Assembly (NCBI RefSeq): GCF_014107495.1 | Contig: NZ_CP041969.1 | Location: 3,707,501 to 3,771,500 of the forward strand | Length of the DNA stretch: 64,000 nucleotides | From: Cohnella cholangitidis | GTDB lineage: Bacteria > Bacillota > Bacilli > Paenibacillales > Paenibacillaceae | Direction: 5' to 3' | Part shown: one piece after another, positions 52,349 to 61,937 of the stretch | How the letters are laid out: each line of letters begins with the position of its first letter | Numbering within the stretch: position 1 is the first letter of the stretch | Made by a program: the position numbers and the translations under genes | The notes under the pieces: model-generated | Database searches by the model: none | Seen by the model: only the letters and a program-made list of their open reading frames with translations | Told to the model about the DNA's origin: nothing

Positions 52349-53659
52349 ATGAACCAATATAGGAAGACGGCTGCCTTGCTTTCCGTCATCGCTATGGGAT
52401 TAGGGCAAATCTATAATCGCCAATATATAAAGGGAATTTTAATGCTCCTGTTATATGGTTGCGGATTATATTACGTGATATGGAACCTGAAGGATGCGCT
52501 GTGGGGAATCGTTACCCTCGGCGAGAAAAGCCAGCATTTGGAGCTGGTCGGGAAAGTGTACAAGATGGTTCCCGGAGATCACTCGATATTCCTGATCGTG
52601 CAAGCGTTAATCGTCATATTTGCGCTTATCGTATTTGTCATTGCATACGTTGCGAACATTAAGGATGCCTATCGCGTGGGGAAATCCCGCGAGCAGGGGG
52701 CTGCGCCTCGCCGTTTCATAGGTACCTTGCAATATATCAATCAACAAAAGTTCCCGCAGTTGATCATTGCTCTGCCGCTTGCCTTCGTGTTTTTTTTCAC
52801 CGTGTTGCCGTTAGTGTTTTCGGTTCTGATCGCTTTCACCAACTATTCTTCTCCGAAGTATTTGCCGCCTGCCAATCTGCTGGATTGGATCGGGTTCGAT
52901 GCCTTCAAGGAATTGTTTACGTTAAGCAAATGGGCCAAAACCTTCTACGGAGTTTTTACATGGAACATCATCTGGGCGGTTCTGGCGACGATAACGACGT
53001 TCTTCGGAGGATTCGGCGTAGCCCTGCTCGTGCAAAGCTCGAGTACCCGCCTGAAATCGTTGTGGAGAACGATCTATATTCTTCCGTTCGCTATTCCCAG
53101 CTTCGTCTCATATCTCATCATGCGCAACATGTTCAACTCTCAGTTCGGACCGGTCAATCAATATTTGAAATGGCTCGGCATTCAAGGGCCGTCTTGGCTT
53201 TCCGATCCGACTTGGGCCAAAGCAACGGTTCTCTTGGTTAATCTCTGGCACGGGTACCCGATATCGATGCTTCTCATCATCGGGATCCTCACGACGATTC
53301 CCAAAGAACTCTATCAAGCCGCGGAAGTCGACGGAGCTTCGGCCTTTCAGAAATTCAAAATGATTACTTTCCCGAGCGTTATGTTCTCGTTATCTCCGAT
53401 CCTGATCGGCATGTTCGCCGGCAACGTGAACAGCTTTAGCGCGATCTTCTTGTTGACCAACGGGAATCCGGCCAATAGCGAATACCAATTCGCCGGACAT
53501 ACCGACATTCTGATCACTTGGCTATACAACCTGACGATCAATCAAGGGAATTACAACTTCGCTTCGGTAATCGGCATTATCATATTCGTCATTCTAGCAA
53601 CCTTATCGATTTGGAATTTCCGAAGAACCCGTTCGTTCAGAGAGGAGGATCTTAACTGA
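52349..53659 (+). CDS. MalF-type ABC permease with extra N-terminal helices
   Basis: A 436-aa permease. Extra helices at the N terminus (GLGQIYNRQYIKGILMLLLYG) are like those of MdxF/GanP maltodextrin and galactan importers; the core has the EAA loop QAAEVDGASAFQKFKMITFP. ATG 52349 with AAGGAG 13 bases ahead, a weak spacing. Its stop overlaps the next start. Confidence 0.9.
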   Translation: MNQYRKTAALLSVIAMGLGQIYNRQYIKGILMLLLYGCGLYYVIWNLKDALWGIVTLGEKSQHLELVGKVYKMVPGDHSIFLIVQALIVIFALIVFVIAYVANIKDAYRVGKSREQGAAPRRFIGTLQYINQQKFPQLIIALPLAFVFFFTVLPLVFSVLIAFTNYSSPKYLPPANLLDWIGFDAFKELFTLSKWAKTFYGVFTWNIIWAVLATITTFFGGFGVALLVQSSSTRLKSLWRTIYILPFAIPSFVSYLIMRNMFNSQFGPVNQYLKWLGIQGPSWLSDPTWAKATVLLVNLWHGYPISMLLIIGILTTIPKELYQAAEVDGASAFQKFKMITFPSVMFSLSPILIGMFAGNVNSFSAIFLLTNGNPANSEYQFAGHTDILITWLYNLTINQGNYNFASVIGIIIFVILATLSIWNFRRTRSFREEDLN

Positions 53660-54498
53660 TGGTGAGTAATAGGAAGCTCAAAAAACTGCTGAATATTTCG
53701 ATCGTCCATTTGTTGTTGCTTATTATTGCCGTTATCACCATCTACCCGGCGTTATGGGTCGTATTAGCGTCCTTCCGGCCGGGAACGTCTCTCTATAGCG
53801 AGCATCTTGTCCCGGAAAGGTTTACCTTGGAGCATTACCGCGGGCTGTTCGAGATGTTTCCTTTTGCGCAATGGTACGTGAATACGTTGAAGATCGCCGT
53901 CGTGACGATGGTATGCAGTACCTTTTTCGTATTGCTGACGGGTTATGCGTTCTCCCGATTCCGCTTCTATGGTCGCAAAGGGCTCATGACGGGATTGTTC
54001 GTTCTGGGGATGTTTCCTTCTTTCATGAGCATGATCGCCGTTTATATTTTGCTACTGAACATGAATTTGCTGAATACCCATTCCGCGCTGATCTTCGTTT
54101 ACTCGGCGGGGGCGGCCATGGGCTATCTGCTCGTAAAGGGTTATTTCGACACGATTCCGAGAAGTTTGGAGGAAGCGGCCAGAATAGACGGGGCTAACCA
54201 CTGGGTCGTCTTTTTCCGGATCTTCGTGCCGTTGTCCAGGCCGTTAATCGTCTATCTGTCGGTAACTTCGTTCGCGGGCGCGTTCAACGATTTTATTTTC
54301 GCGCAAATGGTGTTGAGGACGAAGGAAAACCAGACGCTCGCGGTCGGGTTGTATAACATGGTGAGCAGCCAATTCTCTACGCAGTTTACGCTTTTCGCGG
54401 CGGGATGCGTGCTGGTTGCGTTGCCGATAACCTTAGTGTTTATGTTCTTCCAGCGTTTCTTGGTGGAAGGTCTGACCGCGGGAGCGGAAAAAGGATAA
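53659..54498 (+). CDS. MalG-type ABC permease
   Basis: A 279-aa permease with six membrane segments and the EAA loop EEAARIDGANHWVVFFRIF. TGATG overlap with the preceding gene. It completes an importer that lacks an ATPase; an MsmX-type ATPase elsewhere is needed. Confidence 0.92.
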   Translation: MVSNRKLKKLLNISIVHLLLLIIAVITIYPALWVVLASFRPGTSLYSEHLVPERFTLEHYRGLFEMFPFAQWYVNTLKIAVVTMVCSTFFVLLTGYAFSRFRFYGRKGLMTGLFVLGMFPSFMSMIAVYILLLNMNLLNTHSALIFVYSAGAAMGYLLVKGYFDTIPRSLEEAARIDGANHWVVFFRIFVPLSRPLIVYLSVTSFAGAFNDFIFAQMVLRTKENQTLAVGLYNMVSSQFSTQFTLFAAGCVLVALPITLVFMFFQRFLVEGLTAGAEKG

Positions 54499-54527
54499 TC
54501 GGAATGAGGAAGAGCGGAGGAGAAGCA

Positions 54528-55331
54528 GTGTTCGATTTGCACACGCACCATGAAAGGTGCGGCCATGCTGTTGGTTTATTGGAGGATTATATAGAGAGCG
54601 CAATTGCCAAAGGATTACGGGTTCTCGGCATTTCGGATCATTCCCCTTATTTTTTCGCGCAAGACGATCATCCTTTTCCGGGGTTGGCGATGGCCCGCAG
54701 CGAATTTGCCAAGTATGTGGAAGAGGCCGGGGAATTAAAGAAGAAATACGCGGACCGCATCGAGCTGCTCATTGGCGTCGAGTCGGATATTTACAAGGAA
54801 CATCTCGATTTATATGGTCGAGTCTACGACGGTTATCCGCTCGATTACGTCATCGGGTCGATTCATTTTACGGCCCCGGACCGCATTATGCGCGGGTTGG
54901 ACTGGAGCGCCGCTTCGGATGGAGAGCGAGAGTTGGAATTCAAGCGATTCATCGAGTTGTTCCAGTTATCGGTTCATAGCAGATGGGTCAATATTATCGG
55001 GCATTTGGACAGGTTTAATAGAGGGTATGACTCTTTTCAGCGGTTGCTTGCTCCTTATATGGAACCTACGCTCAAAATGATGGCCGAGAAAGGCGTGGCC
55101 ATGGAAGTGAATACGAGCGGGTTTCGGAATACGTCTCATGAATGGTACCCTTCCGCGGACGTGATCGAGCGCGCGCGCTATTACGGAGTCGATATTACGT
55201 TCGGTTCGGACGCGCATCATCCGAGCCGGGTCGGAGACGGTTGGGAGAAGGTTCGCGAGACTTTGCGGCAGATAGGCTACAAGCAATGGGTGATTTTCAG
55301 GCAAAGAAAACCTTGCTATTTGGAATTGTGA
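54528..55331 (+). CDS. PHP-domain phosphatase, HisK-like
   Basis: A 267-aa PHP metallophosphatase. Metal ligands are seen in FDLHTHHERCGHA, ISDHSPY, GVESDIY, IIGHLDRF and FGSDAHHPS. Histidinol-phosphatase is the best-known member, but no his genes are near and the context is sugar uptake. GTG 54528 follows a strong GGAGGAG; an in-frame ATG at 54504 with a weaker SD is the alternative (275 aa). Confidence 0.83.
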   Translation: MFDLHTHHERCGHAVGLLEDYIESAIAKGLRVLGISDHSPYFFAQDDHPFPGLAMARSEFAKYVEEAGELKKKYADRIELLIGVESDIYKEHLDLYGRVYDGYPLDYVIGSIHFTAPDRIMRGLDWSAASDGERELEFKRFIELFQLSVHSRWVNIIGHLDRFNRGYDSFQRLLAPYMEPTLKMMAEKGVAMEVNTSGFRNTSHEWYPSADVIERARYYGVDITFGSDAHHPSRVGDGWEKVRETLRQIGYKQWVIFRQRKPCYLEL

Positions 55332-55379
55332 CGGGGAAGCGGCATCCCTTCCTAACGAAGGGGAAGGAAGTGCGACTAA

Positions 55380-56132
55380 ATGAATATAGCTAGCTCGGAT
55401 ATTTGGCATATTACCTATTCGGATATGACTCTGCGCATCTTGACGGCTCTAGTATTAGGCGGGCTGATAGGGTTCGAGCGGGAGGTTAACAACCATGCGG
55501 CGGGGTTCCGTACCCACATTCTGGTGTGCGTCGGTTCCGCGACGATCATGTTGTTGTCCATCTACGGGTTCGGAGATTTCGCGAAGGAGCTCAACGTAAG
55601 AATGGATCCTGCCCGGTTGGCGGCGCAAGTGATTACGGGGATCGGTTTTCTAGGAGCGGGGGCCATCATTCGCACGGGTTCGTACGTATCCGGTTTGACG
55701 ACGGCGGCTTCGATCTGGGTCGTGGCCGCGATAGGTCTCTGCGTTGGGGCAGGCTTTTACTACGGGGCGATTCTGGCTTCGTTCCTCGTGCTGATCAGTT
55801 TATTCGTATTCAATAAATGGGAGAAGTACATGTGGCGCAAGTATCGAAAACACGAGATGAATATCGAGATGTACGACCGTCAAGATTTATTAGGTCAAAT
55901 CGTTCTGAAATTAGGGGAGCATGGGGTGCTGATTTCCACTTTGCTCGTTCAGTCGAATAAGGAGAAGGAGGGGGGAGAACAAACCGTCCTTGTCCGAGTA
56001 AACGTTAAGACTCCGCGGGTAGATAAGATCGTGGAGGCGGTTCGCGGCATTTCCGCTTTCGAAGGCGTAATATCGGTGGACATCCCTTCGTTTTCCAGTC
56101 TATCCGGTACAGCGGCCGGATCGGTTAAGTAG
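55380..56132 (+). CDS. MgtC/SapB-family membrane protein
   Basis: A 250-aa protein. The MgtC core (GGLIGFEREVNNHAAGFRTHILVCVGSA and TGIGFLGAGAII) spans residues 20-140; a basic cytoplasmic ACT-like tail follows. MgtC proteins inhibit the ATP synthase or influence magnesium and phosphate balance. Why it lies between a phosphatase and a LacI gene is not evident. Confidence 0.88.
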   Translation: MNIASSDIWHITYSDMTLRILTALVLGGLIGFEREVNNHAAGFRTHILVCVGSATIMLLSIYGFGDFAKELNVRMDPARLAAQVITGIGFLGAGAIIRTGSYVSGLTTAASIWVVAAIGLCVGAGFYYGAILASFLVLISLFVFNKWEKYMWRKYRKHEMNIEMYDRQDLLGQIVLKLGEHGVLISTLLVQSNKEKEGGEQTVLVRVNVKTPRVDKIVEAVRGISAFEGVISVDIPSFSSLSGTAAGSVK

Positions 56133-56199
56133 GTAAAGGGAATGCTGGATTTAAACTGAACGGTCATAGTAAGATAAGAAAATATGGAAAGTTTATGAA

Positions 56200-57243
56200 G
56201 TGATTCGGTCAGCGGGGGTGTTTCATATCTCGACAATTAAAGATGTTGCTCTCCTAGCGGGCGTATCGCCGGCTACCGTATCGAGAGTGATTACCCAGAA
56301 GGGGAATATCGCCAGCGAGACCAGGGCCAAGGTTTATTCCGCCATGGAGCAGGTCAACTATATTCCGATACAATCTCAAGCTCTGAACAAGTCGGGAACG
56401 ATCAGCTTCTCGATTGCCAGAGATCCGAAGGAAATGCTGGGGAATCCTTTTTTCAGCGACGTGCTGTGCGGAATATCGGATGCGGCGAAGAAATCGGATT
56501 ACAACGTTCAATTCTCGTTGTACTACAATATAGAAGAGCAAATCGAGAAATCGATTCGGTTGTTCAAGAAGAAACAAGCGGACGGCTTTATCTTCACGAG
56601 CGTCATGTCGTCGGATAAGGATTTGCTGCTGAAAAGCATGCAGGAGAAGGATATCCCGTTCGTGATGATCGGCAGCAGCATGAATCCTAATATCTTCTCC
56701 GTTCACAATGACAATATTCGCGATAGTTATATGGTGACTAAGTATTTATTGGACAAAGGATACCGCAATATTCTGTTCCTAACGCCGAATCTCAAGCAGG
56801 ATGTCATGTATGATCGGATGCATGGGTACCGTAGGGCTATCGAAGAGTGCGGAGGCGACGTTTCCGCGAATATCGTGTTCAGCAGCAACGAAGAAGTGGA
56901 CATTACGAAAGCGTTGGACAAGGTAATGGAGGATGGTATTGCCTTCGATGCGATTCTGACGATGGAGTGCATCATGTCCCTGATCGCTATGAAGTATTGC
57001 CAAAGCAAGAATAAGAGTGTGCCGGAAGACGTCGGCATCCTTTCGTTCAACAACGCGACCTATCTGGACAAGGTATCGCCGTCCATTACCGGATTGAACT
57101 TGAATCCCGCGGTGCTGGGGGCAGAGGCATTCCAGCTCGTATACGATTTGATCAACACGAACCCGCAAGCGATGGTGCAGAAGAGCGTGAAGCTGCCATC
57201 GGAAATCATCGAGAGGCAGTCGACTCAACGTACGCTAGCTTAG
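56200..57243 (+). CDS. LacI-family transcriptional regulator
   Basis: A 347-aa regulator with an N-terminal helix-turn-helix (TIKDVALLAGVSPATVSRVITQKGNI) and a sugar-binding core (GNPFFSDVLCGISDAAKK and so on). The start is unsure: GTG 56200 has GGAAAG nine bases ahead, while GTG 56218 lies inside a G-run with no separate SD. It likely binds the TGAAAC-GTTTCA site before the cluster. A terminator follows. Confidence 0.88.
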   Translation: MIRSAGVFHISTIKDVALLAGVSPATVSRVITQKGNIASETRAKVYSAMEQVNYIPIQSQALNKSGTISFSIARDPKEMLGNPFFSDVLCGISDAAKKSDYNVQFSLYYNIEEQIEKSIRLFKKKQADGFIFTSVMSSDKDLLLKSMQEKDIPFVMIGSSMNPNIFSVHNDNIRDSYMVTKYLLDKGYRNILFLTPNLKQDVMYDRMHGYRRAIEECGGDVSANIVFSSNEEVDITKALDKVMEDGIAFDAILTMECIMSLIAMKYCQSKNKSVPEDVGILSFNNATYLDKVSPSITGLNLNPAVLGAEAFQLVYDLINTNPQAMVQKSVKLPSEIIERQSTQRTLA

Positions 57244-57261
57244 AACAAATCCTATTTCGCG

Positions 57262-57308
57262 AAGAACAACACGGTCGGCAAACCATAGCCGTTGTTGTTC
57301 TTTTTTTG
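57262..57308 (+). terminator. Terminator after the LacI gene
   Basis: AAGAACAACACGG against CCGTTGTTGTTCTT with one bulge, followed by seven T's. Confidence 0.85.
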
Positions 57309-57348
57309 CGTTGGAATAATATGCAAGCCGGTAATTTATTTAAACGAG

Positions 57349-57377
57349 TTGACAAATGAAAGCGCTCCACATAATAT
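57349..57377 (+). promoter_or_regulatory. Promoter of the RuBisCO-like operon with cre-like site
   Basis: TTGACA and TAATAT are 17 bases apart. Between them lies TGAAAGCGCTCCAC, which resembles a CcpA cre site except at its last positions, so catabolite repression is possible. Confidence 0.7.
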
Positions 57378-57396
57378 AGATATCAAATAGATCCAA

Positions 57397-57417
57397 CATA
57401 GATCTATGATAGATCTA
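57397..57417. promoter_or_regulatory. Tandem palindromes, candidate GntR operator
   Basis: CATAGATCTATG is a perfect 12-bp palindrome and is followed at once by TAGATCTA. They lie just after the expected transcription start, where a repressor would block elongation or initiation. The GntR gene in this operon is the natural candidate. Confidence 0.6.
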
Positions 57418-57490
57418 AGATGAAAATGAACGTATTCGGCCTCGAAAGCTCCGCGGAAAGTATCGTCAACAAGAGGGGAGGCAGCACCAT

Positions 57491-58753
57491 TTGAAAGAAC
57501 AAGAAGTGATAGCTACCTATCTTATAGAGACGCCGTATTCCTTAGAGAAAGCTGCCGCAACGATGGCGGGAGAACAATCGACGGGCACTTTCGTATCCGT
57601 GCCTGGCGAAACTCCCGAGCTTAAAGCTCTACACGCGGCTAAAGTGGTGAATATTGAAACGATTGATGAAGCCGACGTTCCTTCGCTCCCGGGCGTTTAT
57701 ATCCCGAAGGACATGGAAAAACCGGTGTACAGAAGAGCGATCGTAAAACTAAGCTTTCCGCTTCGCAATTTCGGCGCTTCCTTGCCCAATCTTCTGTCTA
57801 CCGTCGCCGGCAATTTGTACGAGCTTCGGGAGTTTTCGGGATTGCGGCTGATGGATCTCGAGTTTCCAACCGCTTTCGCCGATAGGTATCCGGGACCGCG
57901 GTTCGGTATTGAAGGAACCCGGAAGCTGGCGAACGTGCATGATCGGCCGTTGATCGGAACGATCGTTAAGCCGAGCATCGGGCTTCCGCTGCAAGAGTAT
58001 GGCCCGCTTGTCCGCACGCTAGCGGAAGCGGGGCTCGATTTTATCAAAGACGACGAGCTGTGCGCGAATCCGCCGTACGCGCCTTTCGAAGATCGAGTCA
58101 AGATCGTCATGGCCGAAGTCGACAGAGCCGCGGACCGAACGGGCAAGAAACTGATGTATGCCTTCAACGTTACGGGCGATATCGACGAGATGAAACGAAA
58201 TCACGATACGGTCCTCCGGGCAGGCGGAACTTGCGTCATGGTATGCGTGAACAGTGTCGGATTTGCAGGAGTGGCGCATCTTCGGGGATATTCCGAATTA
58301 CCGATACACGGCCACCGAACGCAGTGGGGAGCTATGACGAGAAGCCCGCTCTTGGGAATGAGTTTTACCGCGTATCAGAAGCTCTGCCGCTTGGCGGGCG
58401 TTGACCATCTCCACACGAACGGAGTGGATAGCAAGTTCGCCGAGAGCAACGAATCGGTTATTCGGTCGATTAGCGATTGTCTGAAGCCGATGTTCGGAGG
58501 CTATGGGATCATGCCGGTGCTCTCTTCGGCACAATGGGCCGGGAGCGCAATACCGACTTATCGCGCGATTCGTACTCTTGATGTGATTCATTTAGCCGGC
58601 GGGGGGATATTAGCGCATCCCGGCGGGATAGCCGAAGGCGTTCGCAGCATGCAGCTAGGATGGGAAGCCGCGGTACAAGAGATTGAACTGGATAAGTATG
58701 CCGAATCCCATCCGGAGCTCCAAGGAGCGATAAGCGCATTCGGAGGCAAGTAG
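57491..58753 (+). CDS. RuBisCO-like protein (form IV)
   Basis: A 420-aa homologue of the large RuBisCO subunit. The first KPK motif is KPS (K160, S162), so the second lysine that helps CO2 addition in true RuBisCO is missing. The carbamate/metal segment is kept as FIKDDE (K186, D188, E189), as are HR at 275-276, K315, serines 345-346 and the GGG phosphate loop at 370-372. It is therefore probably a metal- and carbamate-dependent enolase or decarboxylase and not a carbon-fixing enzyme. Next to a DUF1537 kinase it resembles the 3-oxo-isoapionate-4-phosphate enzymes (OiaX/OiaT); the methionine-salvage role is unlikely here. Confidence 0.88.
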   Translation: MKEQEVIATYLIETPYSLEKAAATMAGEQSTGTFVSVPGETPELKALHAAKVVNIETIDEADVPSLPGVYIPKDMEKPVYRRAIVKLSFPLRNFGASLPNLLSTVAGNLYELREFSGLRLMDLEFPTAFADRYPGPRFGIEGTRKLANVHDRPLIGTIVKPSIGLPLQEYGPLVRTLAEAGLDFIKDDELCANPPYAPFEDRVKIVMAEVDRAADRTGKKLMYAFNVTGDIDEMKRNHDTVLRAGGTCVMVCVNSVGFAGVAHLRGYSELPIHGHRTQWGAMTRSPLLGMSFTAYQKLCRLAGVDHLHTNGVDSKFAESNESVIRSISDCLKPMFGGYGIMPVLSSAQWAGSAIPTYRAIRTLDVIHLAGGGILAHPGGIAEGVRSMQLGWEAAVQEIELDKYAESHPELQGAISAFGGK

Positions 58754-58777
58754 CAATAGCTTGGAGGTAAGATCACC

Positions 58778-60148
58778 ATGAATCAAAATCAACTTCTGCT
58801 CGCGTTCTACGGCGATGATTTTACGGGATCAACCGATGCCATGGAAGCGCTGGCCCGAAGCGGATACCGTACGGTACTGTTCCTAGAAGCGCCGACGCCG
58901 GACATGCTTAGACGGTTCGAGGGCATTCGGTGCATAGGCGTCGCGGGGACGAGCAGGGCGAAATCGCCCGCGGACATGGCTCTGGAAATTACGCCGATCA
59001 TGTCGCGTCTGTCCCGTCTCGACGCGCCGGTCGTTCATTATAAAACGTGTTCCACGTTCGACTCCGCGCCGGAGGTGGGGAGCATCGGAGCAGCGATTCG
59101 GACGTCCCGGGAATTTTTCCCGGACCAGCAAACCGTTCCATTGCTCGTAGGTGCGCCGGCGCTCGGGAGATATACGCTGTTCGGCCAGCATTTTGCCCGG
59201 ATGAACGGCGAAATATACCGCTTGGATCGCCATCCCGTCATGTCTCGCCATCCGGTTACGCCGATGCACGAAGCCGATCTTCGCCTTCACCTTGGACAAC
59301 AGCTCGACGAGGAGATCGGCTTGATGAATATTCTCGAACTGGAAGGCGAGCCTGAACAAGTAAGCGAGCGGTTCCGCGAGAAGCTGGAAGGAAAGCCGTC
59401 GGTTCTGCTATTCGATGTGCTGGATGAGGATAGGTTAACGCTGAGCGGCGGCCTCGTCTGGGAAGCCGCGGCAGCAGGAGAAAGGTTCGTGGTCGGTTCA
59501 TCCGGCGTGGAGTATGCTCTGACGGCCTATTGGCAGAAGGCCGGGATAGCTCCTTCCGGAGACTTAAGTCCAATCGTCGCATCGGTAGTACCGGCTCAAC
59601 GGATTCTGGCCGTTTCCGGCAGCGCTTCCCCGGTAAGTCAGCGTCAGATTGAAACCGCTATCGAACAAGGATTCCATGGTATTCGAATATCGCCCGAATC
59701 CCTTGCCGACGGGGATAATCTGCCGCAGGACATGCTGGAACAAGCGATACGCCTGCTGGACGCCGGCGAGAGCGTCGTGCTCTATACGGCACTCGGACCG
59801 GAAGATGAATCGATTGCCGACACCCGTAAGCGGATTGCCGACCAAGGAATCCTTCCTTCCCAAGCCGGGGAGCATATCGGACGGCAACTGGGACGATGGA
59901 CCAAACACATCATGCAGCAGTCCGGTTTGCGCAGAGTCGTCATCGCCGGCGGAGACACTTCCGGATTCGTGACGAGCGAGATGGGGATCTACGGAATGGA
60001 AATGCTTTTGCCTATCTCGCCCGGGGCGCCGCTATGCATAGTCTATGCGCAGGACGCCCGAATGGACGGGATCGAGCTTGCCCTGAAAGGCGGCCAGTTC
60101 GGCAGCCCGGATTATTTTGCCAAAGTAAGGGATGCCGCCTTAGAATGA
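58778..60148 (+). CDS. DUF1537 four-carbon acid sugar kinase family protein
   Basis: A 456-aa kinase of the OtnK/DtnK/OiaK type, with the N-terminal substrate domain (FYGDDFTGSTDAMEAL) and the C-terminal nucleotide domain (VIAGGDTSGFV). Known members phosphorylate erythronate, threonate, or 3-oxo-isoapionate at O4. It lies 24 bases after the RuBisCO-like gene and should make that enzyme's phosphorylated substrate. Its stop overlaps an ATG of the next frame. Confidence 0.88.
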   Translation: MNQNQLLLAFYGDDFTGSTDAMEALARSGYRTVLFLEAPTPDMLRRFEGIRCIGVAGTSRAKSPADMALEITPIMSRLSRLDAPVVHYKTCSTFDSAPEVGSIGAAIRTSREFFPDQQTVPLLVGAPALGRYTLFGQHFARMNGEIYRLDRHPVMSRHPVTPMHEADLRLHLGQQLDEEIGLMNILELEGEPEQVSERFREKLEGKPSVLLFDVLDEDRLTLSGGLVWEAAAAGERFVVGSSGVEYALTAYWQKAGIAPSGDLSPIVASVVPAQRILAVSGSASPVSQRQIETAIEQGFHGIRISPESLADGDNLPQDMLEQAIRLLDAGESVVLYTALGPEDESIADTRKRIADQGILPSQAGEHIGRQLGRWTKHIMQQSGLRRVVIAGGDTSGFVTSEMGIYGMEMLLPISPGAPLCIVYAQDARMDGIELALKGGQFGSPDYFAKVRDAALE

Positions 60149-60186
60149 AGGGTAAAGACGAGATAGACGAGAGGGGACCGCAAGCG

Positions 60187-60837
60187 ATGGAGGATTCCAA
60201 AAATCCAGGAGCTGCCATGTTGTTGAAGGATATAGCCTACGATCAGATCAAGGAACGCATTCTTGACGAAAGATTCGAACCGGGCCGGTTCTTATCCGAG
60301 CGCGAATTGATTGAATTGCTGGAGATGAGCAAAACTCCTATTAAATCTGCTCTAACCCGCTTAGAAGCTGAAGGTTTCGTAACCGTGTCCTCCAAACAAG
60401 GCATCATCATTAACGATCTGGCTATCAACCGTATCATCGACATTTACGATCTTAGGACGGCGCTTGAAACTTTCAACATTCAAGCCATTCTCGGCAAATT
60501 GAACGAGGAACAGAGCGAGTTGTTGCTGGCTAATCTCAAGGCGACCGAAGAGATCGTCCAACGTCTCGACGTGAAGGCATTCGGTAAAGCCGACCATGAA
60601 TTCCATTTGCTGATCTGCCGCTTTACGGGCAATCAGGAAATTTACCGCGTGCTATTGAACTACCAGGATCATCTGCTCAGAATTACGCTGCGCCATTTGC
60701 GCAAAGACCCTCATAGGATGGTCGGGTTCTGGCAGGATCATGTAGGCATTTACGAACTGTTGAAGCAAGGCAACGAAGAATGCGTCGGCAAGATGCGCGA
60801 CCATCTGCAACATTCCAAGAGCAAGCTGTTTATATAG
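60187..60837 (+). CDS. GntR-family regulator with FCD domain
   Basis: A 216-aa regulator. The winged helix covers AYDQIKERILDERFEPGRFLSERELIELLEMSKTPIKSALTRLEAEGFV, and an all-helical FCD domain (from about 85) with metal-type ligands (DHEFH) would bind a carboxylic acid. ATG 60187 has GAGGGG ten bases ahead; another start at 60145 overlaps the kinase stop. It is the likely repressor of the operon, with a sugar acid as inducer. Confidence 0.85.
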   Translation: MEDSKNPGAAMLLKDIAYDQIKERILDERFEPGRFLSERELIELLEMSKTPIKSALTRLEAEGFVTVSSKQGIIINDLAINRIIDIYDLRTALETFNIQAILGKLNEEQSELLLANLKATEEIVQRLDVKAFGKADHEFHLLICRFTGNQEIYRVLLNYQDHLLRITLRHLRKDPHRMVGFWQDHVGIYELLKQGNEECVGKMRDHLQHSKSKLFI

Positions 60838-60891
60838 AGAGAACAAGGAAAACCGAACGCAGCATGACCAGACAGAATGGAGAGATTAACC

Positions 60892-61920
60892 ATGAAAGCC
60901 GTATTCGTGCAAGATGCTTATGAGGTTGTCGTCAAGGAAGTGGACATGCCCGAGCCGGGCAACAACGAAGTGTTGATCAAGGTGAAAGCGGCAGGCATCT
61001 GCGGCTCCGATATTCACACCTATAAGGGGCTTCATCCATTCCGTAAACCGCCGGTCATTATCGGCCACGAATTGTCGGGGGAAGTCGTCCAAGTCGGATC
61101 CGCCGTTACGAAATTTCAAGCGGGCGACCGGGTAACCGTTGAACCGCAAACCGGATGCGGCACATGCGAATACTGTTTGACCGGAAACGTTAATTATTGC
61201 GAGAACCGGGGAGCTCCCGGAATCGGAGCTTGGTACGGAGCGATGGCGGAGTATTTCGCCGCTCCCGAGCAGACGGTATTCAAGCTGCCGGACGGAATGG
61301 ATTACGAGCAAGGCGCGCTGGTCGAGCCGTTCGCGGTAGGCGTTCACGCGGTTCGCAAAGCGGGCATCGGAGTCGGGGACAAGGTTGCGATCCTGGGCGC
61401 CGGCCCGATCGGATTGCTTGCTATGGCGGCGGCCAAGGCGGCGGGGGCAACGACGCTTCTCGTAACCGACGTGATGGATTACGCTTTGGAAAGCGCAATG
61501 AACATGGGAGCAACCCATACTTTGAACATTATGAACAAAAAGGATTGGATGCAGGACGCGAAGGCTATCGTCGGCGGAACTTTCGATAAGGTTCTGATCG
61601 CGGCCGGAGTTCCCGGCATCGTAGATCAATCGCTTGCTCTGCTACGCAAAGGCGGGCGGGTAGTTACCATCGCTATGTTCCATGGCGACCAAACGTTCAA
61701 CATTCACAATTTGCAAAACCAAGAAAAAGAAATCGTGGGCTGCATGACGTATACCCGCGAAGATACGATTACCGCGATCGACATGATCGCCGCCGGAGCC
61801 GTCAACCTTGAGGCCATCGTCAGCCACAGGCTTTCGCCTGAGCAAGCGGCGGAAGGATTCCGCTTAGTCGACAAGAAGGAAGATCAATCGCTTAAAGTAC
61901 TCGTTACGTTCGATAACTAA
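60892..61920 (+). CDS. Zinc-dependent medium-chain dehydrogenase
   Basis: A 342-aa dehydrogenase with catalytic zinc motif CGSDIHTYKG, GHELSGEV, structural cysteines CGTCEYC followed by YC, and the NAD loop GAGPIGLLA. It resembles sorbitol/threonine dehydrogenases. In this operon it should oxidise the imported sugar acid or its precursor to the 3-oxo acid that the DUF1537 kinase can use. SD TGGAGAG lies eight bases ahead. Confidence 0.86.
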   Translation: MKAVFVQDAYEVVVKEVDMPEPGNNEVLIKVKAAGICGSDIHTYKGLHPFRKPPVIIGHELSGEVVQVGSAVTKFQAGDRVTVEPQTGCGTCEYCLTGNVNYCENRGAPGIGAWYGAMAEYFAAPEQTVFKLPDGMDYEQGALVEPFAVGVHAVRKAGIGVGDKVAILGAGPIGLLAMAAAKAAGATTLLVTDVMDYALESAMNMGATHTLNIMNKKDWMQDAKAIVGGTFDKVLIAAGVPGIVDQSLALLRKGGRVVTIAMFHGDQTFNIHNLQNQEKEIVGCMTYTREDTITAIDMIAAGAVNLEAIVSHRLSPEQAAEGFRLVDKKEDQSLKVLVTFDN

Positions 61921-61937
61921 GTCAACGCAGGCCTGTT

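Noticed and set aside
57491..58753. True carbon-fixing RuBisCO
   Set aside because: The second lysine of the KPK motif is Ser, and no phosphoribulokinase or small subunit is present.
60886..61629. 247-codon minus-strand frame opposite the dehydrogenase
   Set aside because: It is antisense to conserved zinc-binding and NAD-binding motifs.
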